Shown here in pieces: positions 53,306 through 61,812 of a stretch of 64,000 nt of DNA. Below the pieces are notes generated by a model, which made no database searches, was not told where the DNA came from, and was given only the letters and a program-made list of their open reading frames with translations. The stretch's first letter is position 1. Each line of letters begins with the position of its first letter. Made by a program: the position numbers and the translations under genes. This DNA comes from Allobosea psychrotolerans (lineage in GTDB: Bacteria > Pseudomonadota > Alphaproteobacteria > Rhizobiales > Beijerinckiaceae), in assembly GCF_002917105.1 (NCBI RefSeq), contig NZ_PQFZ01000008.1, forward strand, positions 176,943 to 240,942, read 5' to 3'.

Positions 53306-54288
53306 GCCGCCTCTCTCCCATGCGCCTGATCCTGATCGCCGTGCTGCTGGCGGCCGCCATCGCGCTGCCCTTCGCCTTCGATCCGCGCGGCTATGCCATC
53401 CGCATCCTGTGCCTGGCGCTGCTCTTCGGGGCGATGGCGCAGGCCTGGAACATCGTGGCGGGCCTCGCCAACCAGGTCTCGCTCGGGCACGCCGCCTTCT
53501 TCGGCATCGGTGCCTACACCTCGACCTTGCTGCTGATCCATTTCGGGATCTCGCCCTGGCTCGGCATGATCGCCGGCGCGGTGCTCGGTGGTCTGGCGGC
53601 GCTCCTGATCAGCCTGCCGACGATGCGATTGCGCGGGCATTATTTCGCGCTGGCGACGCTCGCCTTCGGCGAGGTGATGCGCGTCATCGCCAATAGCTGG
53701 GGTGGGTTGACCGGCGGGCCGGTCGGCATCTCCGTGCCTTTCGCGCCGTCGAGCCTAGCCATGCTGCAGTTCAAGGAGACGCGGCCCTATTACTGGCTGA
53801 TGCTGGCTGCGCTCATCGCCGTCACCGCGATCTTCGTCGCGATCCGGAAAAGCCGGCTGGGCTATCGGCTGCGCGCCATCAAGGAGAATGTCGACGCGGC
53901 CGAAGTCATCGGCATCGACACCACCCGGACCAAGATCATCGCGGCGGTGCTCTCCGGCGGACTGACGGCCTGCCTCGGCACGCTTTATGCGCAATTCCAG
54001 TATTTCTTCGATCCCGACACGGTCTTCGGCGTCGGCTCGATCTCGGTGCGCGTGGCGATGATTGCGATCGTCGGCGGCATCGGCACCGCGATCGGGCCGA
54101 TCCTGGGCGCCTTCTTCGTGATTCCGCTGGAGGAGTTCGCCAACCAGATCTTCTCGGCGCAGGCGGCGGGCCTCTCGCAACTCGTCTTCGGCGTTCTGCT
54201 GGTCGTTGTCATCCTGGTCGAGCCGCGCGGCTTTGTCGCCATGGGCCAGCGCCTGGCGCGGCGCTTCCGCCGGGAGGACAGGTCATGA
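53302..54288 (+). CDS. ABC transporter permease (LivM type)
   Basis: A 328-residue inner-membrane protein with about ten helices; NIVAGLANQVSLGHAAFFG and RAIKENVDAAEVIGIDTTRT are LivM marks. It overlaps livH-type and livG-type genes by four bases at each end. Confidence 0.93.
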   Translation: MSRLSPMRLILIAVLLAAAIALPFAFDPRGYAIRILCLALLFGAMAQAWNIVAGLANQVSLGHAAFFGIGAYTSTLLLIHFGISPWLGMIAGAVLGGLAALLISLPTMRLRGHYFALATLAFGEVMRVIANSWGGLTGGPVGISVPFAPSSLAMLQFKETRPYYWLMLAALIAVTAIFVAIRKSRLGYRLRAIKENVDAAEVIGIDTTRTKIIAAVLSGGLTACLGTLYAQFQYFFDPDTVFGVGSISVRVAMIAIVGGIGTAIGPILGAFFVIPLEEFANQIFSAQAAGLSQLVFGVLLVVVILVEPRGFVAMGQRLARRFRREDRS

Positions 54289-55007
54289 CTGAAGCCCTGC
54301 TGCAGGTTTCCTGCATCTCCAAGCGCTTCGGCGGCCTGAAAGCGCTCTCGGATGTGTCTTTGACCGTGAATGCCGGCGAGATCGTCGGATTGATCGGCCC
54401 CAATGGCGCGGGCAAGACGACGCTGTTCAGCACGCTGGTCGGCTTGCACAAGCCCGACAGCGGCACGATCACGCTCGACGGGCGCGAACTTGTCGGCCTG
54501 AAGCCGCACAAGATCGCCGCGGCCGGCATGATCAAGACCTTCCAGAACGTCGCGCTCTTCCTCGATTCCTCGGTGCTCGACAATGTCCTGACCGGCGGGC
54601 TGCTGCGCCATTCGGTCGAGGACGCGCGCGATCTGGCGCGGCGCTGCCTCGAGCGCGTCGGCATCAGCGCGATCTCCGACAAGCTGGCACGCGATCTCTC
54701 CTTCCCGGAACGGGCCCGCGTCGAGGTGGCGCGCGCGCTCTGCACCCAACCGCGCGTGCTCCTGCTCGACGAGGCGATGGCGGCGCTCAACCACGTCGAG
54801 ATGGACGAGTTCATGCGTCTGTTGCGCCAGCTTCGCGAGGAGGGGCTGACCTTGATCGTCGTCGAGCACCACATGCGCGCGATCATGTCGCTATGCGAGC
54901 GGCTCGTCGTGCTGAACTTCGGCCAGTTGATCGCGACCGGCACGCCGGCGCAGGTCTCGCACGATCCGGCTGTGGTGCAGGCCTATCTCGGCCGTTCGGC
55001 CGCGTGA
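54285..55007 (+). CDS. ABC transporter ATP-binding protein (LivG type)
   Basis: A 240-residue ATPase. Walker A GPNGAGKT at residues 38–45, Walker B LLLDEAMAALN, H-loop VVEHHM. The signature region reads LSFPERARVEVARAL, without the usual LSGGQ glycines, and DEAMAALN replaces the common DEPAAGLN. Such variants occur in one LivG subgroup, so it is probably active. Confidence 0.92.
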   Translation: MTEALLQVSCISKRFGGLKALSDVSLTVNAGEIVGLIGPNGAGKTTLFSTLVGLHKPDSGTITLDGRELVGLKPHKIAAAGMIKTFQNVALFLDSSVLDNVLTGGLLRHSVEDARDLARRCLERVGISAISDKLARDLSFPERARVEVARALCTQPRVLLLDEAMAALNHVEMDEFMRLLRQLREEGLTLIVVEHHMRAIMSLCERLVVLNFGQLIATGTPAQVSHDPAVVQAYLGRSAA

Positions 55008-55023
55008 GGGGAGGGCACACGCC

Positions 55024-55743
55024 ATGACCACGGCCACCGCGCTTCTTGCGATCCGAAACCTCGATGCCGGCTATGACGGCGTCGCCGTGCTGCACGATAT
55101 TGCGCTTTCGATGGATGCAGGTGAGTTCGTCTGCGTCATCGGCGCCAATACCGCCGGCAAGAGCACATTGCTGCGGACGATCTCCGGCCTCGTCGCCGCC
55201 AAGGGCAGCATCAGTTTCCAGGGCGAGGAACTGGTCGGCCGGCCCTCGCATAGGATCCCCGGCCTCGGCATCGCCCATGTGCCCGAGGGCAGACATGTCT
55301 TCCCCGAGATGAGCGTCGACGAGAATGTCACGCTCGGCGCCTATTCCGTGCGCGGCGCCTCCGATCTGGCGCAGCGGCGCGAGCGCGTGCTGGAGATGTT
55401 CCCGCGCCTGCGCGAGCGCCTGACGCAAGCCGCCGGCACCTTGTCGGGCGGCGAGCAGCAGATGGTCGCGATCGGCCGGGCGCTGATGCTGTCGCCGCGC
55501 CTGCTCCTGCTCGACGAGCCCAGCCATGGGCTCGCGCCCAAGGTCGTCGACGAGTTGCACGACACCTTCCTGACGGTGAGCCGGACCGGCACGGCGATTC
55601 TGCTGGTCGAGCAAAACACCACGCTCGCACTCTCGGTCGCCAGCCGAGGCTATGTGCTCGAATCCGGCCGCATCGTGCTTGCCGGCACGAGCGCCGAACT
55701 CTCCGATAACGACGCTGTCCGCAGCGCCTATCTCGGCCTGTGA
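55024..55743 (+). CDS. ABC transporter ATP-binding protein (LivF type)
   Basis: A 239-residue ATPase. Walker A GANTAGKS (residues 40–47, Thr in place of the usual Gly), signature LSGGEQQMVAIGRAL, Walker B LLLLDEPSHGLAP and H-loop LVEQNTT. Completes the HMGF set with the LivG-type partner. Confidence 0.93.
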   Translation: MTTATALLAIRNLDAGYDGVAVLHDIALSMDAGEFVCVIGANTAGKSTLLRTISGLVAAKGSISFQGEELVGRPSHRIPGLGIAHVPEGRHVFPEMSVDENVTLGAYSVRGASDLAQRRERVLEMFPRLRERLTQAAGTLSGGEQQMVAIGRALMLSPRLLLLDEPSHGLAPKVVDELHDTFLTVSRTGTAILLVEQNTTLALSVASRGYVLESGRIVLAGTSAELSDNDAVRSAYLGL

Positions 55744-55765
55744 CATTCACCAAAGGAGCCAAGAC

Positions 55766-56161
55766 ATGTCCCGCAACGAACAGTTCGAAAAGGGCCTGAA
55801 GGTCCGCCGCAAGGTGCTAGGCGCCGAGTACGTCGATGGCAGCCTCGCCAAGGCCGACGACTTCATGATGGCCTTCCAAGAGATCACCACCGAATGGTGC
55901 TGGGGATATGCCTGGACGCGGCCGGGCCTAGAGCACAAGACACGCTCGATGCTGAACCTCGCCATGCTGACGGCGCTGGGCAAGCCCGCCGAGCTCAAGC
56001 TCCACGTCAAGGGCGCGCTGGCGAACGGCGTCACCGTGGACGAGATCAAGGAGATTCTGCTCCACGCTACGGTCTATTGCGGCATCCCCGCCGGCCTCGA
56101 CGCTTTCAAGGCGGCCCATGAGGTACTCAAGGCGGAAGGCGCGGTTCCGGCTGGGACGTGA
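55766..56161 (+). CDS. Carboxymuconolactone decarboxylase family protein
   Basis: A 131-residue protein close to 4-carboxymuconolactone decarboxylase (PcaC): start RNEQFEKGLKVRRKVLGAEY, middle KTRSMLNLAMLTALGKPAEL, end HATVYCGIPAGLDAF. PcaC acts in the protocatechuate branch of the beta-ketoadipate pathway; a related decarboxylation is likely, but no other pca gene is present. AAAGGAG precedes the ATG. Confidence 0.85.
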   Translation: MSRNEQFEKGLKVRRKVLGAEYVDGSLAKADDFMMAFQEITTEWCWGYAWTRPGLEHKTRSMLNLAMLTALGKPAELKLHVKGALANGVTVDEIKEILLHATVYCGIPAGLDAFKAAHEVLKAEGAVPAGT

Positions 56162-56200
56162 ACCAGCAGGCGCGCTCGACGCGCTGACACGATCTCGACC

Positions 56201-56343
56201 GTCATCCTGGGCGCCCGTAGGGCGTCCGGGATCCATCGGAGGGCGCTGAACTCTGCGATGGATCCCGGCCTTCGCGGAGTTCATCCTTGGGCCGATCGAA
56301 GATCGGACCCAAGGGCTGCGGCCAGGATGACAGGCTAGGTTCC
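56201..56343. repeat. CCTGGG-family palindrome with an inserted hairpin
   Basis: GTCATCCTGGGCGCCC … CCGGGATCCATCGGAGG / CGATGGATCCCGG … CCAGGATGACAGGCTAGG, then TTCC. An additional hairpin (CTTGGGCCGATCGAAGATCG, then GACCCAAG) is inserted before the right arm. Confidence 0.85.
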
Positions 56344-56381
56344 GATGCTGGTGCAGGACCAGTAACCCAGGAGAGTCCGCC

Positions 56382-57173
56382 ATGCGGCTATGGGACGTCT
56401 ACGCGCTGCGCTACGCCGTGCATGAGCGCACCGCGCTGGAGAATTTCCTGCGGCCGCCCGACCCGCATGATGTGCCGATGTCGATGGATTATTTCGTCTG
56501 GGTGCTGCGCTCGCAGGGCCGGGCGATCGTCGTCGATACCGGCTTCACGCCCGAAGGCGGGGCGAAGCGCAAGCGCGAATTGATCCGGCCGGTCGAGGCG
56601 GCGCTGCGACAGCTCGGCGTCGAGCCCGGCGATGTCGGCGATGTCGTGATCACGCATCTGCACTACGACCATGCCGGAAATCTCGACCTCTTCCCGAAGG
56701 CGATGTTTCATCTCCAGGATGCGGAAATGTCCTTCGCGACCGGGCGGCATATGTGCCAGGCCTGCCTGCGCTATCCCTTCGAGGTCGAGGATGTCGTGCG
56801 CATGGTCCGTGCGGTCTATGCCGAGCGCGTCGAATTCCATGATGGCGATGCCGAGATCGCCGAGGGCGTGACCCTGCACAAGGTCGGCGGCCATAGCGCC
56901 GGCCTGCAGATGGTGCGGGTCGAGACGGCGCGCGGGCCGGTCGTGCTCGCCAGCGACGCGGCGCATTTCTATGCCAATATGGAGCGGCAGAACCCGTTCC
57001 CGATCTATTACGACCTTGGCGCGCTGGCGCAGGGCTGGCGGGCGGCAAAACGCCTCGCCGGAGCCGAGGAGCGCGTCATTCCCGGCCACGATCCGCTGGT
57101 GCGATTGAATTATCCCGCCCATCCCGGTTCGGATGGCGAGACGGCGATCTTGCATCTCGATCCGGTGACCTGA
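56382..57173 (+). CDS. MBL-fold lactonase, N-acyl homoserine lactonase family
   Basis: A 263-residue metallo-beta-lactamase-fold hydrolase. Metal motif HLHYDH (His92, His94, Asp96, His97), downstream GGHSAGLQ, SDAAHFYAN and IPGHDP. The closest family is AttM/AiiA-like, but in this locus a lactone intermediate of catabolism is as likely a substrate as a quorum signal. Confidence 0.88.
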   Translation: MRLWDVYALRYAVHERTALENFLRPPDPHDVPMSMDYFVWVLRSQGRAIVVDTGFTPEGGAKRKRELIRPVEAALRQLGVEPGDVGDVVITHLHYDHAGNLDLFPKAMFHLQDAEMSFATGRHMCQACLRYPFEVEDVVRMVRAVYAERVEFHDGDAEIAEGVTLHKVGGHSAGLQMVRVETARGPVVLASDAAHFYANMERQNPFPIYYDLGALAQGWRAAKRLAGAEERVIPGHDPLVRLNYPAHPGSDGETAILHLDPVT

Positions 57174-57199
57174 GCCTGGTCGGGCTGAGAGGTCGCCGC

Positions 57200-57354
57200 G
57201 TCATTCCGGGGCCCCGTAGGGGCGAGCCGGGAACCCAGAACCGCAGGTGGCGATGAGATAAGCGGTGCCGATGACGGCGCCTGATTCCCGGCTCCATCGG
57301 TTCTGGGTTCCGGGCTCTACGCTTCGCATAGCCCCGGAATGACGGAGTGGTTCC
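57200..57354. repeat. GTCAT…ATGAC palindrome, TTCCGGGG family
   Basis: GTCATTCCGGGGCCCC at left; CCCCGGAATGACGGAGTGG, then TTCC at right; inner GGGAACCCAGAACCG / CGGTTCTGGGTTCC. Between convergent genes. Confidence 0.85.
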
Positions 57355-57371
57355 AAGTCACACCATCAGAC

Positions 57372-58592
57372 TCAAGCGGCGATATGGTCGAGCGCCGCGA
57401 CGAGATGCGGCCGGAACAGGTCGGGGTTCTCGCACATCGGGAAATGGCCGAGCCCGTCCATGACGCGCAGGGCCGCGCCGGGCATGAGGGCGGCGAGCTT
57501 TTGCCCGTCCTCAGGCGTTGCCGAATAATCATAGGTGCCGCAGAGCAGCGCGACCGGCGTGCGCTTCGTGTCGATGCGCGGGGCGATGAGCGCACCGTCG
57601 AACTCCTCGCTGTAGAAGGCGAGGTCGCCCGAATAGATCTCCGGCGCGCCTTGCGAATAGATCCAGGCGGCGCGGCGGCGCTGGTCGAGCGGGCTCGTCG
57701 GGCTCATCAGGCCGCGCACGAAAGACGAATTGTGCAGTCCGGCATGGATGCCGACATGGTGCTGATAGGGGTTGCGCCGGCCCTTCGACTGGAAGGGCGG
57801 CTCGATCGCGACCACCCCGGCGACGAGGTCGGGCCGCTCCGCCGCGAGCAACAGCGCCATCGCCGCGCCCATCGAGCCGCCGGCGACGACGACCTTGTCC
57901 CCGGCGATTTGCTCGATGATCGCCACGCACCAACCGAGATAGCGCGCGGCGTTCAGGCGATAGGGCTCGCCCCGCCAGCCCATTGGGGGCATCGAGCGGC
58001 CATGGAACGGCATGTCGGGGGCGATCATGCGCCAGGAGCGCCCGAGCCCGATATCGGCGAGCTGGCCATGGAACTGGCGCGCATCGGCGCCGGCCGTATG
58101 CAGGAACAGGATCGGCACGCCGCTGCCGGCGCTTTCGACGAAGAGATCGCAGGGACCTTCCGCCGTCTCGAGGCGGTGATAGCGGCTCGCGACCTGCCTG
58201 AGATCGCGCGGGACTTCTGTCGCCGGTGCGGGCTCGCTGGCCGCGACCTGCTCGAACAGGCGCTCGAGCACCGGGCGGGCGCGGGCGATCTGCAGCGGGT
58301 CCCCCGTCAGCGTGAAGTCCGGGTTGGCGATCGCAAAGGCGGTGAAGGCATGGAAGCGCGGCGGGGGCGGTGAGGCCAGCGCCTGGTCCCAGGCCTCGGG
58401 CGCGGCGGCCAGCACGATATCCGCAGGGGCGTCAGTCGCCAGGAACAAGGGCTCACCGGCATCGAGGCGCAGCACGAGCGCATCGCCGCCGTTTTCGAGC
58501 CGCAGGCTCGCCTGCAGGCCGGGGCCGAGACGCCGCAGTTCCGGGTCGGTTGCGGCGGCTTCGAGGCGCTCGCGCAGGCGCGCCAGGCTCAT
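57372..58592 (-). CDS. SCP2-like domain fused to alpha/beta hydrolase
   Basis: A 406-residue protein. Residues about 1–118 look like an SCP2 sterol-carrier-type domain (LQASLRLENGGDALVLRLD, then AFAIANPDFTLTGDPLQIAR). Residues about 135–405 are an alpha/beta hydrolase with nucleophile motif GGSMG (Ser240), oxyanion strand FLHTAGADARQF and catalytic His in GLGHFP. Probably hydrolyses an ester or enol-lactone. The start overlaps the stop of the dehydrogenase gene (ATGA). Confidence 0.85.
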   Translation of the reverse strand: MSLARLRERLEAAATDPELRRLGPGLQASLRLENGGDALVLRLDAGEPLFLATDAPADIVLAAAPEAWDQALASPPPPRFHAFTAFAIANPDFTLTGDPLQIARARPVLERLFEQVAASEPAPATEVPRDLRQVASRYHRLETAEGPCDLFVESAGSGVPILFLHTAGADARQFHGQLADIGLGRSWRMIAPDMPFHGRSMPPMGWRGEPYRLNAARYLGWCVAIIEQIAGDKVVVAGGSMGAAMALLLAAERPDLVAGVVAIEPPFQSKGRRNPYQHHVGIHAGLHNSSFVRGLMSPTSPLDQRRRAAWIYSQGAPEIYSGDLAFYSEEFDGALIAPRIDTKRTPVALLCGTYDYSATPEDGQKLAALMPGAALRVMDGLGHFPMCENPDLFRPHLVAALDHIAA

Positions 58593-59518
58593 CCCTGTAC
58601 GGGCCCATTGTCGAAGGCCTCGGCGAGGTAGCGGTAGATCTCGGTGTGGTCGGCGTCGGGCTTGAGCTTGCCCTTGGCCTCCTCCCACAGCCTCGCCACC
58701 GCCGCGATCTGCGGAATGCCGAGGCCGAGATGCGTGGCGAGATCGGCGGCGATGCGCAGATCCTTGGCCATCAGCGCGAAGGAGAAGCCGGAGTTGAACG
58801 CCTCAGAGATGACAAAGGGCTTCATCTTCACTTCAGTCGAGTTGTTGCGGCCGGTGGAGGCGTTGAGCACATCGACGATGGTGTCGGGCTTCAGGCCAAA
58901 ACTGCGCCCGACCAGCAGGGCCTCGGAAGCGGCGATCAGCCCGGCTGCGGAGACATAGTTGTTCAGCGCCTTCATCGCATGGCCCGAGCCTGTCGGGCCG
59001 GTGGCGAAGATCGACTTGCCCATTGCCTGCAGGATCGGCCCGGCGCGCTCGACTTCCACTTCGGGGCCGCCGGCCATGATGGCGAGCGAGCCGTCGATGG
59101 CGCGCTTGACGCCGCCTGAGACCGGGGCGTCGAGCAAGGGCAAGCCAAATGGCGCGAGCTCGGCGGCGAGGCTGGTCGTGTCGGTCGGGGCCGAGGAGCT
59201 CATGTCGATGATCAGCGTGCCCTTGGGCAGGCGGGGCGCGATGCCGTTGGCGCCGAGCAGCACGTCGCGCACGATCTTGCCGTTGGGTAGCATGGTGATG
59301 ATCGCGCTCGCGCCTTTGGCGGCCTGCGCGGCATCGGCGAAGGCCTTGCCGCCGCCCTGCTCGAAGAGGGCGCGCGCCGTCTCGGAGGGGTCGGCGCCAT
59401 GGACCTGGAAGCCGGCAAGGATGAGCCGCGCCGCCATGGGCAGACCCATCTGGCCGAGCCCGATCAGGGCGATGATGGCGGGTGGGGCGATCGGCGCGCT
59501 TTGGATTGCATCCGGCAT
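58589..59518 (-). CDS. NAD(P)-dependent 3-hydroxyisobutyrate dehydrogenase-family protein
   Basis: A 309-residue beta-hydroxyacid dehydrogenase. Rossmann motif IGLGQMGLPMA at about 18–28, substrate segment DAPVSGGVKRA, and catalytic Lys in GHAMKALNNY. The family includes 3-hydroxyisobutyrate, tartronate semialdehyde and L-threonate dehydrogenases. First gene of an operon with the hydrolase; candidate operator B lies 99 bases upstream. Confidence 0.9.
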   Translation of the reverse strand: MPDAIQSAPIAPPAIIALIGLGQMGLPMAARLILAGFQVHGADPSETARALFEQGGGKAFADAAQAAKGASAIITMLPNGKIVRDVLLGANGIAPRLPKGTLIIDMSSSAPTDTTSLAAELAPFGLPLLDAPVSGGVKRAIDGSLAIMAGGPEVEVERAGPILQAMGKSIFATGPTGSGHAMKALNNYVSAAGLIAASEALLVGRSFGLKPDTIVDVLNASTGRNNSTEVKMKPFVISEAFNSGFSFALMAKDLRIAADLATHLGLGIPQIAAVARLWEEAKGKLKPDADHTEIYRYLAEAFDNGPVQG

Positions 59519-59616
59519 GGGCTTTCCAGTCTCCTCGATCCGACAGTTCCGCACGGCGCAGGTCAGGCGCGTCGTCGCCGGCTCCTCGTCAGTTGGCGGC
59601 AAGATGTGCAGGCAAG

Positions 59617-59642
59617 CAGACAATCTGTCAATCTTGATTGAC
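59617..59642. promoter_or_regulatory. Candidate GntR operator B
   Basis: CAGACAATCTGTCAATC, then TTGATTGAC. Identical over 17 bases to site A and containing the dyad GTCAATC-TT-GATTGAC. Between the GntR gene end and the dehydrogenase start. Confidence 0.65.
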
Positions 59643-59668
59643 GCGCCTCGGCCATGCCGAAGGCGCCG

Positions 59669-60370
59669 TCAGGCCTTGCCGTTATGCGTCTCGCCGGGCT
59701 CGGCCTTGGCCAGGACGGCGAGCGCCACATGGGCAGCCATCTCGATATGGCGCTTGCAGGCGGCCTCGGCGCGATCGCCGGAGCGGGTCTTGATGGCCTC
59801 GAAAATCTCGCGGATCTCCGCGACGCTGTTCGCGAGCCGCCCGGTCTGGGTCATCGAGGTGACGCGCAGCAGCGTGATGCGATTATGCAGCATCGTCAGC
59901 GACTGCTTCACGAAGGTGTTGCCGGCGCCGTTCATCAGCACGGCATAGAAGCGGGTCTTGGCGGCCACGAGTTCGGCGCGATCCTCGCCCAGCGCAGCGG
60001 TCGCGAAACGCTCGACGGCGAGGCGCAGCTCCTCGATCGCTTCGTCGCTGCCATGCTCGGCGAAACCGCGCCCGGCGAAGCCCTCGAGCAGAGCGCGCAC
60101 CTCATAGAGCTGGCGCGCTTCCTCATACGTAATCGAGCTCACCTCCGGGCCGCGATGGGGAATGGTGATTACGAGGCCCTCTGCCTCGAGCTGGCGCAGC
60201 GCCTCGCGCACCGATGTGCGCCCGACACCGATCTGCTCGCAAAGCTCACGCTCGATCAGGCGCTGGCCGGGCTTGAAATGGCCCGAGGCGATCGCCGTGC
60301 GCAGGCGGTCTTCGACCAGGAGGCGCAAGGTCGCTGCCTGGCGGGGAATCTGGAGGTTCATCGTGCTCAT
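59669..60370 (-). CDS. GntR-family (FCD) transcriptional regulator
   Basis: A 233-residue regulator with winged helix at about 15–75 (VEDRLRTAIASGHFKPGQRL, then LCEQIGVGRTSVREALRQLE) and an FCD domain. ATG 60370; ATG 60361 is a near alternative. Divergent from tctC-like gene; three copies of a shared motif around it (sites A, B, C) make it the likely regulator of the 51–61.5 kb locus. Confidence 0.92.
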   Translation of the reverse strand: MSTMNLQIPRQAATLRLLVEDRLRTAIASGHFKPGQRLIERELCEQIGVGRTSVREALRQLEAEGLVITIPHRGPEVSSITYEEARQLYEVRALLEGFAGRGFAEHGSDEAIEELRLAVERFATAALGEDRAELVAAKTRFYAVLMNGAGNTFVKQSLTMLHNRITLLRVTSMTQTGRLANSVAEIREIFEAIKTRSGDRAEAACKRHIEMAAHVALAVLAKAEPGETHNGKA

Positions 60371-60440
60371 CACGGAGTCTTCGCCTTCGCCTGAACATCA
60401 GTCAATCGTCTGTGTGCGCCTGTGACCGCTCGAGACGGCT

Positions 60441-60468
60441 TGACAGCAATTTTGACTGATTGTCTGAT
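60441..60468. promoter_or_regulatory. Candidate GntR operator C
   Basis: TTGACTGATTGTCTG (60452–60466), whose complement CAGACAATCAGTCAA matches the first 15 bases of sites A and B at 14 positions. In the divergent gap between the GntR gene and the TctC gene. A weaker similar word is at 60397–60412. Confidence 0.6.
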
Positions 60469-60561
60469 AGCAGGCAAATCCGAGCAGGCGGAAGCCAGAC
60501 TTCCTGACGGGCAAGGCGAACTGCCGGAGCCCAAAAGCTTGCCGACACCAAGGAGGACAGG

Positions 60562-61536
60562 ATGCTTCGCCCCTTCAAGGCGCTGATCGCGCTCGCCGCG
60601 CTGCTCGCGCCGGCAGCTGCCTCGGCTCAGACCTACCCGACACGCCCGGTCACCATGATCGTGCCCTTCGCGCCCGGAGGCACCACCGACATCCTGGCGC
60701 GCATCGTCGCCGAGACCATGGGGCGGGAGCTCGGCCAGAACGTGCTGGTCGAGAATGTCGGCGGGGCGGGCGGGAGAACCGGGACCGAGCGCGTCGTCAA
60801 GGCGCAGGCTGACGGCTACATCATCCTGTTCGGCAATATGGGGCCGATGGCGGCGAGCAAGGCGCTGTTCAAGGACCAGCGCTACGACCCGCGCAGCGAT
60901 CTCGCGCCGATCGGGCTCGTCTCCGACGTGCCGATGGTGCTCGCTGCCAGCAAGGCGAGTGGCGTCACCGATCTGAAGGGCCTCCTCGCCAGGATGCGCG
61001 AGAAGGGCGAGGCCGTGACCTTCGGCACGGCGGGTTATGGCGCGACCTCCGACATGGCGCCCAATCTCCTGCTCCACCAGACCAAGCTCAAGGCGACGAT
61101 CGTGCCCTATCAGGGCGCGGGGCCGGCGATCCGCGATCTCACCGGCGGCTTCGTCGATGCCGTCATCGACCAGACGGTGACGATGCTGCCGATCCATCAG
61201 GGCGGGCTCGTCACGGCGCTGGCGGTGAGCGGACCCAGGCGCATTCCGCAAGCGCCCGACCTGCCGACCTTCACCGAGGCGGGGCTACCCGAATTCGGCA
61301 TGACGGTCTGGAACGCGATCAGCGTGCCCAAGGCGACGCCCGGGCCTGTCATCGACAGGCTGATCGCTGCGCTCGACGCCACCTTCGAGACGGCCTCGGT
61401 GCAGAAGCGCTTCGAGGAGCTGGCCGTGCCGATCCCGCCCAGGGAGGAGCGCGGCCCCGCCGCGCTGCAGAAGCTGGTCGATGCCGAGGTCGCGCGCTGG
61501 GCCGAAATCTTCAAGGACGGCGCGGCGAAGCCATAG
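60562..61536 (+). CDS. Tripartite tricarboxylate transporter binding protein (TctC/Bug)
   Basis: A 324-residue periplasmic protein with signal peptide (about 1–22, ending ASAQT). Bug features: YPTRPVTMIVPFAPGGTTDI and FGTAGYGATSDM. Bug proteins bind carboxylates. No TctA/TctB membrane partners are in the window, so it may be an orphan receptor or use distant ones. AGGAGGAC precedes the ATG; a terminator follows. Confidence 0.92.
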   Translation: MLRPFKALIALAALLAPAAASAQTYPTRPVTMIVPFAPGGTTDILARIVAETMGRELGQNVLVENVGGAGGRTGTERVVKAQADGYIILFGNMGPMAASKALFKDQRYDPRSDLAPIGLVSDVPMVLAASKASGVTDLKGLLARMREKGEAVTFGTAGYGATSDMAPNLLLHQTKLKATIVPYQGAGPAIRDLTGGFVDAVIDQTVTMLPIHQGGLVTALAVSGPRRIPQAPDLPTFTEAGLPEFGMTVWNAISVPKATPGPVIDRLIAALDATFETASVQKRFEELAVPIPPREERGPAALQKLVDAEVARWAEIFKDGAAKP

Positions 61537-61588
61537 ACCAGCATCACATCGGCCCCAGAGTCCCTAACGCCTCTAGACCGGCGTTGTT

Positions 61589-61628
61589 ACACCCGGTGTT
61601 GCGCTGAAGCGCGGCGCCGGGTGTTTTG
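61589..61628 (+). terminator. Rho-independent terminator after the TctC gene
   Basis: Arms ACACCCGG (61589–61596) and CCGGGTGT (61617–61624) with an inner GCGCT/AGCGC stem, followed by TTTTGC. Confidence 0.8.
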
Positions 61629-61812
61629 CATGCCCGAAACTTCGCACGCAGGCGGGTTGCGCAGGCGGCTGCGATTGCGATTTCACGCCTGTGGAAGCGG
61701 CGTCGCGGCAAGAGCTCATCTTGCAATTGGTATTCTAGAGGGCTAGCCTTCGATGAGACCACTCCGGGCAAGGCCATAGGCCGCCCGATGCATTCGGTAG
61801 GGGAGTTGAGGC

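Noticed and set aside
56382..57173. MBL lactonase as a proven quorum-quenching gene
   Set aside because: No luxI/luxR genes are near and the locus looks catabolic; only the family can be claimed.
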